Origin: Eisenbergiella porci
GTDB taxonomy: Bacteria > Bacillota > Clostridia > Lachnospirales > Lachnospiraceae
Assembly: GCF_009696275.1 (NCBI RefSeq)
Contig: NZ_VUMI01000038.1
Location: 1-54,444, forward strand
DNA length: 54,444 nucleotides
Direction: 5' to 3'
The first letter of the stretch is position 1. Every line of letters begins with the position of its first letter. The notes below the pieces were generated by a model. That model worked only from the letters and a program-made list of their open reading frames with translations. It ran no database searches and was not told the origin of the DNA. This document shows, piece by piece, positions 32,518 through 39,462 of the stretch. Position numbers and translations under genes: made by a program.

Positions 32518-33027
32518 TTATGCTTGCGCTGTTTTTCCCATTGGTACGACCTTTCCGGTCAAGATCTCACCAGTTTCAGGATCGAAGTCCTCGTCCTGGG
32601 CCTTGTTTCTATTTCTCAAGTCAAGAGGCTTGCCGGCCGGCTTTTCTGGCTCCTGAGCCTCTTGGGGTTCGTCCTCCTTGCTCTCTGCAAGGTCGTCGAA
32701 CGACATTTGGCCGCGTATCTGGCCATCGTACTCGGCGATCTCTAGCTGACCGGTCCTCATGTTCACGCCCATGATCATCTGGGTGTCGATGGCCTCCGTC
32801 GCTGCGAGGGTAGTGGTGACGCCGATCTGTGTGCTCACGAGCTGCCTGGTCTTATTTGGCGCAAAAGTTAGTGTGATCGTGATCTTTCTCTTTTTCGTGG
32901 CGTCGGTGTTCATGTTCTGGATGTTCTCGCCCACCTGGACGAGTGCCTCGTTGACCTTCTCCGCAAAAGCTCCACCGCATAGGGTGTTGAGGTCGACGCT
33001 GCTTTTTACTGCTTGTTTCTTGCTCAT
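32518..33027 (-). CDS. Phage replication-region protein, unknown
   Basis: This 169-residue protein has an alpha/beta start (LNTLCGGAFAEKVNEALVQVGENIQNMNTDATKKRKITITLTFAPNK) and TRQLVSTQIGVTTTLAATEAI, then a long disordered acidic tail. It lies between the helicase-loader gene and the unknown protein at 31761, so a role in phage replication is likely but not shown. Confidence 0.55.
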   Translation of the reverse strand: MSKKQAVKSSVDLNTLCGGAFAEKVNEALVQVGENIQNMNTDATKKRKITITLTFAPNKTRQLVSTQIGVTTTLAATEAIDTQMIMGVNMRTGQLEIAEYDGQIRGQMSFDDLAESKEDEPQEAQEPEKPAGKPLDLRNRNKAQDEDFDPETGEILTGKVVPMGKTAQA

Positions 33028-33746
33028 ATGTTTCCTCCTTTATCTCCAGGATCTTTCTGATCCGTGGGTGCTTTTCTATCCCCCAGGAGCGAAGGCTCCG
33101 TGGTGTCTGCGTTAATTGCCAGCGGTTGCATCCCGCTCAGCCGTCTGTATATGTTCTCGTGCTCGATGCGTCGCGCCTGAGCTATCTCCAGTGACTTCCC
33201 GGCGCCTCCCGCTGCCGATCTGTCCTCTATGGCCTCGATCTGCTTCCTGAGAGTAGGGGAGAGTTGAGCCTTCTGGCGTTCTCGCTCATATACTGGCTTG
33301 TATTGGTCCATGAAGGCCACCCGGTCAAGTCCAGGTTTTCCGCCTCTGTATGCCTGGCGGTGCATTTCGATCAGCGTCGTCCATCCGATCGACTCGACGG
33401 CCCGGCGTATCATTTCCGGCATGTCCGCCAGAGCTGCCTCTCCTCCGAACTCACCGTGGCCGGCGATCAGGTCGCTCACCAGTAGCCACGCCTGATCCGG
33501 CGGCAGTAGGTCCGGGTTGGATGCCCTGGCCATGAGCTCGCGGATCTCTGCGATGCTTGGCGGCCACTTGCTCGTCTGTATGTGTTGGTTGGTCGCTATT
33601 GCCACGAGCTCGACCGGATCGTCTGCGAACTGTGTGGCCCAGAGGGCGATTGTGTCCTCTATGGCCTCAATGCTGTCGAAGCGTGCCGCGTTCGGGTATG
33701 CTCTGACGATCACCATGACCAGCTCGGTCGCGTTCTTTTCTGTCAT
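33024..33746 (-). CDS. Replicative helicase loader/inhibitor-like protein
   Basis: The 240-residue protein starts MTEKNATELVMVIVRAYPNAARFDSIEAIEDTIALWATQFADDPVE and KWPPSIAEIREL, the pattern of G39P-like helicase loader/inhibitor N-domains, which recruit the host replicative helicase. A long charged C-terminus follows (ERQKAQLSPTLRKQIEAIE...). ATG 33746 is preceded by GAGGAGG. It should work with the replication protein encoded just upstream. Confidence 0.75.
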   Translation of the reverse strand: MTEKNATELVMVIVRAYPNAARFDSIEAIEDTIALWATQFADDPVELVAIATNQHIQTSKWPPSIAEIRELMARASNPDLLPPDQAWLLVSDLIAGHGEFGGEAALADMPEMIRRAVESIGWTTLIEMHRQAYRGGKPGLDRVAFMDQYKPVYERERQKAQLSPTLRKQIEAIEDRSAAGGAGKSLEIAQARRIEHENIYRRLSGMQPLAINADTTEPSLLGDRKAPTDQKDPGDKGGNI

Positions 33747-33747
33747 G

Positions 33748-34530
33748 TTATCCCTCCTCGAACGATGCCAGCTTCTCCTTGAGGTATCTGCCGGCGTCAA
33801 ATTTCTGGCCGGATCCTTGTGGTGCGGTTGATCCGGATGCTGCTGCCGGTTCCAGTTCATCATCCCAGCGCCCTTGGTTCAGCCATGTGGCCGGGTTTGG
33901 TATGTACTGGCCGTTGTTCCTGGTCCATTGTGCTGAGTTCTTTGCCTTCTGGACTGCTGCCAGGATCCGCTCAAACAACTCGGCGTTTGGTTTGATCCGC
34001 TTCCAGGAGTTTTTCGCTGCTTGCTTCCCGACTTTCTTCGGGTAGAGCTTCCAGAACTCGTCGAAGCGACGATCCTGGAGCGGTTCTTTCTTCGCGTTGT
34101 CACCATCCGGCTCGGCCGGTGGTGTATATACTGTTTTTTCTGTTTCTGTTTCTGTATCTGTATCTGTGACTGTTTCTGTTTCTGTATCAGGTTTTGTAGG
34201 TTTTTTAGAAAACCTTTTGGTTTCTTTTGGTTCTTCTTGGTTTTCTATTTCTGCATTTGCTTTTTTAGGTCTGCCGCCTTTCGAGCCGTTTTGCCTCAGT
34301 CTTTCGCATTTTTCCTCGTATTTCTGACGATCGCGGTCAAGTTGGGCTCGTATGAACGAGTAGGCCATGCTGACCGCTCCTGGTTGGAGAGTGGGCTCCG
34401 GTTTATCAGGATCCTCATGTGAGAATATTGCACGAAGCAGTTGGCCCGCTTCGGCGTCAGTCAGTTGATCGAGGTGCTGCGCGTAGTCCAGGTATAAGAC
34501 AAAGCCCTTTTTCCCGTCATTCTCTGCCAT
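33748..34530 (-). CDS. Phage replication initiator-like protein (DUF6291 with C-terminal loader motif)
   Basis: This 260-residue protein begins KKGFVLYLDYAQHLDQLTDAEAGQLLRAIFSHED (DUF6291 family). A Lys-Pro and Thr/Glu-rich linker follows (about 90-145) and then a conserved C-domain: DRRFDEFWKLYPKKVGKQAAKNSWKRI... and GQYIPNPATWLNQGRWDDEL, as in phage replisome organisers. A 48-bp tract of eight near-identical hexamers lies in the linker coding sequence. Confidence 0.75.
   Translation of the reverse strand: MAENDGKKGFVLYLDYAQHLDQLTDAEAGQLLRAIFSHEDPDKPEPTLQPGAVSMAYSFIRAQLDRDRQKYEEKCERLRQNGSKGGRPKKANAEIENQEEPKETKRFSKKPTKPDTETETVTDTDTETETEKTVYTPPAEPDGDNAKKEPLQDRRFDEFWKLYPKKVGKQAAKNSWKRIKPNAELFERILAAVQKAKNSAQWTRNNGQYIPNPATWLNQGRWDDELEPAAASGSTAPQGSGQKFDAGRYLKEKLASFEEG
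34141..34188. repeat. Hexanucleotide tandem repeat in linker coding sequence
   Basis: Eight near-identical 6-bp units of the TGTTTC or TGTATC type follow in tandem. Coding on the minus strand they give alternating Thr and Glu or Asp. Changes in copy number keep the reading frame and would only vary the linker length of the replication protein. Confidence 0.8.
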
Positions 34531-34551
34531 ACCGGCACCTCCTTCGTGTTT

Positions 34552-34989
34552 TTAATTGAATGGTAGCTCTCCGGCGATGTCGTCCGGTATATTCATAAAG
34601 CCGTCGCCGTCTACTGGTCCGGTGGGAGCGGGCTTGCTATTTCCGGTGTGGCTCTGGTTTGCCGCTTTGCTTTCTGCGAACTCCTGGGACTCGATGATCA
34701 CGTCCAGGGTGTAGACTTTGTTGCCGTCCTTGTTGGTATAGCTGCCGCTTTGCAAGTGGCCCTCGATCACGATCTTCGTGCCTTGGGCCAGATACTTCTC
34801 GGCGAACTCTGCCAGCTTGCCGAAGGCCACGCAAGGTATGAAGTCGGCCGACTGCTGGTTGTCGCTGTTTCTGCTTTGTCTACGATCGACGGCGAGAGTG
34901 TACCGGGCAATCGCCATCGGCTCAGCTCCTTGTGTGTATCTTATTTCTGGATTTCTGGTGAGTCGTCCCACCTCAATTACTTTATTCAT
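34552..34989 (-). CDS. ssb: Single-stranded DNA-binding protein
   Basis: This 145-residue SSB has the OB-fold start MNKVIEVGRLTRNPEIRYTQGAEPMAIARYTLAVDR, then FIPCVAFGKLAEFAEKYLAQGTKIVIEGHLQSGSYTNKDGNKVYTLDVII. It ends in the interaction tip DDIAGELPFN, close to the usual DDDLPF. It binds ssDNA in phage replication and recombination with ERF. Confidence 0.95.
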   Translation of the reverse strand: MNKVIEVGRLTRNPEIRYTQGAEPMAIARYTLAVDRRQSRNSDNQQSADFIPCVAFGKLAEFAEKYLAQGTKIVIEGHLQSGSYTNKDGNKVYTLDVIIESQEFAESKAANQSHTGNSKPAPTGPVDGDGFMNIPDDIAGELPFN

Positions 34990-35425
34990 GCGCTTTTCTC
35001 CATTCTTCCATTGTGTAGTAGTTAGGTTTTGGCGGTAGGATGATCTCGCGTTCTTTTTTCTCTTGTGTTACCTTCGAGATCCCCCCACGGCAAAACGGGC
35101 AGTCGATATACTCGCGAGACACCGGTTGACGCGTCTCGACTATGCTTCCACACTGGCAGCGGTAGCGGTACATGGTCGTTTTGATCGTTGTCGTGACCGG
35201 TCCGCCGTATGACTTGCTCAGTGCTTCGAGCTCCTCAAGCTCGTCCTCTCGGATCTGTATCGCTTTTTCGCATCTTCCGGTGGTTCCTCCGCCTAGTCCG
35301 TACACATACTCGGCGTCTCTTTTTTTCTGTTCAAACTCCTGGATCTCTTTCTGCAGTCTGGCTTTTCTCACGTTTATGAGGTCCTGGATCTGCTGCTGGA
35401 TTGGTTTCGCTGGTTTGTGGCTCAT
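34982..35425 (-). CDS. Zinc-ribbon phage protein, unknown
   Basis: This 147-residue protein has a coiled-coil N-half (QQQIQDLINVRKARLQKEIQEFEQKKRDAEYVY) and a C-terminal zinc ribbon (YRCQCGSIVETRQ...DCPFCRGG). It lies between ERF and SSB genes. ATG 35425 has an AAGGAGG site and overlaps the ERF gene end by 4 bases. Function unknown. Confidence 0.65.
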   Translation of the reverse strand: MSHKPAKPIQQQIQDLINVRKARLQKEIQEFEQKKRDAEYVYGLGGGTTGRCEKAIQIREDELEELEALSKSYGGPVTTTIKTTMYRYRCQCGSIVETRQPVSREYIDCPFCRGGISKVTQEKKEREIILPPKPNYYTMEEWRKAHE

Positions 35426-36294
35426 ACTGGGCCTCCTTCCTGGTTGCTTGCCTGGCTTGCTGCCTGGCGGTCGAGAGCTGTGCAAGTGTCGTCATATTGC
35501 TTGCGGCTCATAGCTCCCGGATCGCTTACGTTGAATTTTTTGAGGATCCAGGCGTCAACGTCTGCCGGAGTCACCCCAGCAGCTTCGCCCTTCTTGTACA
35601 TGCGGTTGAGCTGTGCCTCTGTAAGCCGCTTCTGGTCCCCTCCGCTCGATCCCGCTGCCTGGTGGTTGCTGGTGTTTCGGTACCCTCCGGTGTATTCTGT
35701 TTCAGCATCCAGGGGCCGCGTGTTGTCCTTGTTGTCCGGATCATCCTGGCCCTGGTCAATGCCGAGAAGCTCGAAAAAGTAGTATTTCAAGCAATAGGTG
35801 AAGGCGGAGCCTTTTGCCTTGTCTGGTCCGGCGTCATTGGTTCCCAGGGCGTGAAGCATGACGCTCATGCGATCCTCTGGGTTGTCGATGTTGATCCATT
35901 CCATGGCCAGGTCGCCCTCGTAGATCCACACCATGCGCTCACCGTTTTTGGTGTGCTGGATGTAGTTGGTGTAGAATACCGGGTCCCCGTTGTCTGCGTG
36001 CCTTGTTGCCGCCTCCTCGTTTATGGATAGCAGCACCCCGAGCTCATTCATGGCCGGAGTGAGGTGCTCGTAAATGTCGTCCAGGTTGATATATGCGTAC
36101 TTTACGCTGTCACTTTTCTGGCTCTTTGGGATCCTTGGGATCCTTTTCTTAATTTCCACGAGCTTGGCCACCAGTGGGAGAGAGCGCAGATCCTTCACCG
36201 GAGCCTCTGCCTTCTTTTCTGGGGCTGCCGCCTTTGTCGTGGTTTCTTTTGTGCCGGTCTTGGCCGGTGTGGTCTTTGTCGTAGCTGCTGCCAT
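35422..36294 (-). CDS. ERF-family single-strand annealing recombinase
   Basis: The 290-residue protein has a Thr/Lys/Ala-rich start and then the ERF core (about 37-170): LVAKLVEIKKRIPRIPKSQKSDSVKYAYINLDDIYEHLTPAMNELG and KAKGSAFTYCLKYYFFELLGIDQGQDD, a diagnostic stretch of the family. It promotes annealing of complementary phage DNA ends. The partners SSB, Gam-like protein and RecU are in the same operon. Confidence 0.88.
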   Translation of the reverse strand: MAAATTKTTPAKTGTKETTTKAAAPEKKAEAPVKDLRSLPLVAKLVEIKKRIPRIPKSQKSDSVKYAYINLDDIYEHLTPAMNELGVLLSINEEAATRHADNGDPVFYTNYIQHTKNGERMVWIYEGDLAMEWINIDNPEDRMSVMLHALGTNDAGPDKAKGSAFTYCLKYYFFELLGIDQGQDDPDNKDNTRPLDAETEYTGGYRNTSNHQAAGSSGGDQKRLTEAQLNRMYKKGEAAGVTPADVDAWILKKFNVSDPGAMSRKQYDDTCTALDRQAASQASNQEGGPV

Positions 36295-36306
36295 GTTATC
36301 CCTCCT

Positions 36307-36912
36307 TTATAGCTTGATGTCGAACGTGTCCGGCTTTTCCTCGACGCGGATGCACTCGACCATTTCGCCGGTATCTGTCAGGATCGCGTTGCCGTCCTGG
36401 AATGTGAGGAGCTTTTTGAACTCGCCCCACTTTGGCTCCTGGGTGGTCTTTATATAGTCGTCCATGCCTTCCGCTGCCAGGTAGTCCAGAAGCTCGTCCT
36501 TGTCATATTTCTGAGTGACTCCGCCTTTCTTGAGGACCAGCGTGCCGCTCAAGAGCTTGTACGTCTCCTGGGTTTTGGTCTTTTTATGCTCAACGGTTCC
36601 AAAATACTGAGCCAGGCAGCTCGTGAGGAAGGCGGTGCGACGTTCCGCGCGCGTCTTTTCGGCTTCGATCTTCTCCTGGATCTTTGCGATCTGCGTTTCT
36701 GCCAGCTCTTTGAGTCTCTCGTAGTCTGAGCGCTCCTCTGCGATCTTGCGGATGGCCCAGTCAGCCACCTCGTCGTTGTCTATCGTGAAGCACGGACGCC
36801 CACCCTCGGCCTGATCCTGGTCGGATCCTTCCACGTAGCCGGTGGAGTAGTCGATTGACTCCAGGGCCTCGGTTAATGTTTCCTCTGTTGCGATAATATT
36901 CATGTTCTCCAT
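36307..36912 (-). CDS. Gam-like host-nuclease inhibitor
   Basis: This 201-residue protein has VADWAIRKIAEERSDYERLKELAETQIAKIQEKIEAEKTR, a long coiled coil, then RTAFLTSCLAQYFGTVEHKKTKTQETYKLLSGTLVLKK, which matches the Mu Gam-like family that shields DNA ends from host exonucleases. It lies next to ERF, as in many recombination cassettes. ATG 36912 is chosen for its AAGGAGG site. Confidence 0.8.
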   Translation of the reverse strand: MENMNIIATEETLTEALESIDYSTGYVEGSDQDQAEGGRPCFTIDNDEVADWAIRKIAEERSDYERLKELAETQIAKIQEKIEAEKTRAERRTAFLTSCLAQYFGTVEHKKTKTQETYKLLSGTLVLKKGGVTQKYDKDELLDYLAAEGMDDYIKTTQEPKWGEFKKLLTFQDGNAILTDTGEMVECIRVEEKPDTFDIKL

Positions 36913-36923
36913 GTCGTTCCTCC

Positions 36924-37559
36924 TTATTTTTCCTTGTAAAATGTTAAGGCACCATGCTCGAAAAGCCGATCGAGGTGCGTGCTGTGCCATGTTTCTCCGT
37001 CTGTGGTTGTCTCGAAGTATAGAGCACCCTGGCTTTCGTCCCATCCAGACATAACCAGATCGAGAGCCTCCCAGCAGTCGGCGTCCGGTTCCACCCGGTC
37101 GTATCTTCCGTTTTGGTATGGCGCGAAGGCGTTCCGCTGCGTGATCACTCCCTCGATGGTGTCAGGGAACCTGTCACTCCAGACTCGGTTGAGAATGACC
37201 AGGATCACGAGAGCCTTGCACTCTGTGTCCTCGCTTTCAGCTTCGGCCATGGCCATCTTGGCCATCATGTAGGACTCGTCTGCATCCCAGTCCATGGAAC
37301 CGATCAGTCTTGTGGTCGTTTCTTCTGTCGCGGCCTCGGTCTCAATTTGAGTCGTCGGCTCCTCTGTTGTTGGCTCTGGCTTTTCTGTTGTCAGTTGAGG
37401 GGCCTGGTCTTTTCTTCCGATGTTGGCCAGCTTGGATATGCCAGCCACCAGGCCGGCGATGATAGCGGCGACGATCAGGATCCGGACCGTGTATGCGATA
37501 GGGTATCGCTTCGCGAGCCTTCTTTGCCTCTTGAAAAATCTCTTGATTTTTGTTATCAT
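36924..37559 (-). CDS. Membrane-anchored SleB-type cell wall hydrolase
   Basis: This 211-residue protein has a basic start, one membrane helix (about 23-43), a Thr/Glu-rich stalk (about 53-85) and a C-domain of the SleB hydrolase type (MMAKMAMAEAESEDTECKALVILVILNRVW...FPDTIEGVITQRNAFAPYQNGRY). SleB enzymes cut peptidoglycan. It is in the early operon, away from the lysis cassette, so it may act on the wall during lysogeny, entry or superinfection. The ribosome site is weak. Confidence 0.8.
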   Translation of the reverse strand: MITKIKRFFKRQRRLAKRYPIAYTVRILIVAAIIAGLVAGISKLANIGRKDQAPQLTTEKPEPTTEEPTTQIETEAATEETTTRLIGSMDWDADESYMMAKMAMAEAESEDTECKALVILVILNRVWSDRFPDTIEGVITQRNAFAPYQNGRYDRVEPDADCWEALDLVMSGWDESQGALYFETTTDGETWHSTHLDRLFEHGALTFYKEK

Positions 37560-37633
37560 AGTTGTGGACTTCCTCTGAGTTGTGGGCTCTGGGAATGATC
37601 CACGGCGTCGGTCATATTGGCCGGCGCCACTTT

Positions 37634-37792
37634 TTATGCCTTGCCGGCGTAGCGTCTTTGCTTCCATGCTTCGTACTCCTTTTGTGTGTTATTGTCTGCG
37701 AAGGCTCTGCGGACCGCGTCAGCCAGCGATCTGTATAGCACGGCGCTCACTGGCTCCGGCATCTTTTCTGGTTGTATCTTTACTGTCTGCAT
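37634..37792 (-). CDS. Small phage protein, unknown
   Basis: This 52-residue protein (MQTVKIQPEKMPEPVSAVLYRSLADAVRRAFADNNTQKEYEAWKQ) is helical and basic at its end. AAGGAGG precedes ATG 37792. It lies in the early operon between the SleB-type hydrolase and a zinc-ribbon gene. Confidence 0.6.
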   Translation of the reverse strand: MQTVKIQPEKMPEPVSAVLYRSLADAVRRAFADNNTQKEYEAWKQRRYAGKA

Positions 37793-37892
37793 GCTTTTCC
37801 TCCTTTTTCTTCTGATCATGGCAGTCGCAACGCTCCCCAGGATCCAGGGCGCTCCCACAATACGGGCAAGCGTAGAACTCGTTATATTTCAA
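37719..37892 (-). CDS. Small zinc-ribbon protein, TTG start coupled by TTGA
   Basis: From a TTG at 37892 the frame encodes about 57 residues: KYNEFYACPYCGSALDPGERCDCHD, a clear zinc ribbon, then a charged tail. The TTG overlaps the stop of the upstream gene (TTGA), and GAGGAGGTG lies 6 bases before it. The final 74 bases overlap the next gene in another frame. Translational coupling is likely. Confidence 0.65.
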   Translation of the reverse strand: MKYNEFYACPYCGSALDPGERCDCHDQKKKEEKHADSKDTTRKDAGASERRAIQIAG

Positions 37893-38278
37893 ATTTTTTC
37901 ACCTCCTCTTTGTGCTTTGATTGCCTTTTTTATCAGTTGGTTCCTCCATTTCTTCCGAACCCTTGGCCGCCCGTGCTTGTATAGGTGCCATTGTCTCGGT
38001 GTGGCCACGCTGTGGATGATCTCGTCCTCATATTTTGGCCAGGTGTTCCAGAAAGCGTCCGCGATGTTCCTGAACGTGTCGACGATCGCATCCACAACCG
38101 GCCTCATAGAGTCGGCGAAAGCTCTCCCGAAGGCCACGAGTGCATCTGTGAGCTGCTGCGCGGCTTCCGCCATCGTGCCATCCACCGCATCGACCTCAGG
38201 AACTGCAGAGAGCTCAGCGACCTGGGTGATCGTTTTCCCGCCGATGGTGATCTGTGTTGTTTCTTCCTTTGGTGGCAT
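37889..38278 (-). CDS. Phage early protein, unknown
   Basis: This 129-residue protein (MPPKEETTQITIGGKTITQVAELS, then ALVAFGRAFADSMRPVVDAIVDTFRNIADAFWNTWPKYED) has an amphipathic helical core and a basic end (HGRPRVRKKWRNQLIKKAIK). I recognise no family. Its stop overlaps the TTG start downstream. Confidence 0.6.
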   Translation of the reverse strand: MPPKEETTQITIGGKTITQVAELSAVPEVDAVDGTMAEAAQQLTDALVAFGRAFADSMRPVVDAIVDTFRNIADAFWNTWPKYEDEIIHSVATPRQWHLYKHGRPRVRKKWRNQLIKKAIKAQRGGEKI

Positions 38279-38292
38279 GTCGCTCCTCCTTC

Positions 38293-38550
38293 CTATGCGG
38301 TGGCTACTGCAGCCCCAGGCTCCGGCGTTTTAGAAAAAAGGTAAGCGATCGTCATGCCTGGGAAGTATGCTTCCTGGATCGCGAAGGCGTCGGCGATTGT
38401 AAAGTCGCCGTTTCCGACGCCTCTCATGTAGTCGTAAATGCTGCTTTTGCTTTTTCCAGTCGCCTGGCAGAGATCCTGGATCTCAACGCCGGTGCGGCTC
38501 ATTTCTGCCACCAGGTTCGGGTATTTCGGCGCGCTCTTTGGCTTTCTCAT
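38293..38550 (-). CDS. Cro/XRE-like small HTH protein
   Basis: The 85-residue protein has a lambda-repressor-like helix-turn-helix (NLVAEMSRTGVEIQDLCQATGKSKSSIYDYMRGVGNGDFTIADAFAIQEAYF). It lies second in the leftward early operon, the usual place of a Cro-like repressor or CII-like activator that opposes the lysogenic repressor. It could bind the same operators. Confidence 0.75.
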   Translation of the reverse strand: MRKPKSAPKYPNLVAEMSRTGVEIQDLCQATGKSKSSIYDYMRGVGNGDFTIADAFAIQEAYFPGMTIAYLFSKTPEPGAAVATA

Positions 38551-38565
38551 ATTGTTCCTCCTTTC

Positions 38566-38841
38566 TTAGTGCTCAGCTATTGAAAAGCTGACGTTTGAAA
38601 TTCTGTTAAGTTCCCACATGATCGCCTCGATCGTGTAGTCTGTTTCGCTATGATCTTTGATGTCTTTGGCGATTTCTGCCAGTTTGTCAGCCTTGAAGTT
38701 CGTGCCAGCATCCTCCATGTCGTAGATGCTGTTGAGTAGGTTGCTGTACGCCTGGCAGTCGCCTCGTGTGTACCATTCTTTTGATATGCAAAGGCTCCTT
38801 ACATCGTCGGCGCTCAAGTTTCTGTGTTCTGTGTATTCCAT
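38566..38841 (-). CDS. First early-operon protein, unknown
   Basis: This 91-residue protein (MEYTEHRNLSADDVRSLCISKEWYTRGDCQAYSNLLNSI...) starts at ATG 38841 with a near-perfect AAAGGAGGAACC site. It is the first product of the leftward early promoter and all-helical by composition. It has no known match by eye. Its place suggests a role right after induction. Confidence 0.65.
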   Translation of the reverse strand: MEYTEHRNLSADDVRSLCISKEWYTRGDCQAYSNLLNSIYDMEDAGTNFKADKLAEIAKDIKDHSETDYTIEAIMWELNRISNVSFSIAEH

Positions 38842-38862
38842 GCGGTTCCTCCTTTTTTGATT

Positions 38863-38878
38863 TTCCGCACGTGCGGAA
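38863..38878. promoter_or_regulatory. Repressor operator O1
   Basis: The 16-bp perfect palindrome TTCCGCACGTGCGGAA lies between the early promoter's -10 box and the first early gene. It shares the pattern TTCC..CGT..GGAA with the two other copies (38896-38911, 38937-38952). A repressor bound here would cover the start of leftward transcription. Confidence 0.85.
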
Positions 38879-38889
38879 ATTATGTTATT

Positions 38890-38918
38890 ATAATATTCCA
38901 CCCGTACGGAATTGTCAA
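38890..38918 (-). promoter_or_regulatory. Leftward early promoter
   Basis: Minus strand: TTGACA (38918-38913), 17-base spacer, TATTAT (38895-38890). The spacer is occupied exactly by operator O2, so a bound repressor would block the polymerase. It drives the early operon that begins at 38841. Confidence 0.85.
38896..38911. promoter_or_regulatory. Repressor operator O2
   Basis: TTCCACCCGTACGGAA is an imperfect copy of the operator palindrome. It fills the spacer of the leftward promoter. Centre-to-centre distances are 33 bp to O1 and 41 bp to O3. Confidence 0.85.
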
Positions 38919-38936
38919 GAGATAAAGTGGATTTTT

Positions 38937-38952
38937 TTCCGTTCGTGTGGAA
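38937..38952. promoter_or_regulatory. Repressor operator O3
   Basis: TTCCGTTCGTGTGGAA lies directly upstream of the -35 box of the rightward repressor promoter. By position it may serve autoregulation of the repressor, either as repression or as activation. Confidence 0.8.
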
Positions 38953-38957
38953 AAGTC

Positions 38958-38986
38958 TTGATTTTATGGTGTTTTTCCGGTATAAT
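38958..38986 (+). promoter_or_regulatory. Repressor (lysogeny) promoter
   Basis: TTGATT (38958-38963), 17-base spacer, TATAAT (38981-38986), followed by an AAGGAGGTG ribosome site and the repressor ATG at 39012. It drives the repressor and possibly the channel and recombinase genes. Confidence 0.85.
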
Positions 38987-39011
38987 GGAAAATGTGAAGG
39001 AGGTGAAAAAG

Positions 39012-39371
39012 ATGCGCGAATTGCTCGAAAAGTATCTAAAAGCCAGAGGGATCAGCGTTGTTGAGTTTGCTCAGGAAGCTGAGGTTTCAAAAACAACGAT
39101 TTACGATCTCTTAAAGGGCGAAAAGGATGCTACAAAAATTTACGCAAATCAGGCAATAAAAATAGCGAAGGCCATGAATATCAGCGTCGAGGAGCTGTAT
39201 GGTCGTAAACTCCCGGAGCCCACACCTGAGAGGAAGCAAGAGAGCCTGACAAGCGACGAGCGTGTTCTGCTGGATGTCTGGAGATGTGCCACCGATGCCG
39301 CGCGAGAGTCGGCGATGATGGTGCTCCGGTGCAATCCGGCACCGGTTGTGAAAAAAGAGACGGCAATGTGA
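39012..39371 (+). CDS. Phage repressor (XRE family)
   Basis: The 119-residue protein has an N-terminal helix-turn-helix (LLEKYLKARGISVVEFAQEAEVSKTTIYDLLKGEKDATKIYANQAIKIAKAMNISVEELYG) and a short C-terminal helical part. It is shorter than CI-type repressors and has no LexA-like protease domain, so it may not self-cleave. The start at ATG 39012 follows AAGGAGGTG. It is divergent from the early operon and should bind the three operators. Confidence 0.85.
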   Translation: MRELLEKYLKARGISVVEFAQEAEVSKTTIYDLLKGEKDATKIYANQAIKIAKAMNISVEELYGRKLPEPTPERKQESLTSDERVLLDVWRCATDAARESAMMVLRCNPAPVVKKETAM

Positions 39372-39401
39372 TCGTTGTCGATTTCACACGACACAAAAGA
39401 G

Positions 39402-39421
39402 GCCCGCGATAAAAAGCGGGC
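39402..39421 (+). terminator. Hairpin after the repressor gene
   Basis: GCCCGC (39402-39407) pairs with GCGGGC (39416-39421) around an A-rich loop. Only a weak T run follows (TGACTTTG), so it could be a partial terminator, which would lower channel and recombinase transcription relative to the repressor. Confidence 0.5.
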
Positions 39422-39425
39422 TGAC

Positions 39426-39462
39426 TTTGTGCACATATTACAAGAGGAGGCGACTGCATGGA
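39426..39462 (+). repeat. 37-bp leader repeat, copy 1 (before channel)
   Basis: This 37-bp sequence includes the ribosome site and first codons of the channel gene. It matches 40218-40254 in front of the recombinase at 33 of 37 positions, the differences being single changes plus one dinucleotide. The repeat brackets the channel gene exactly. Confidence 0.9.
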
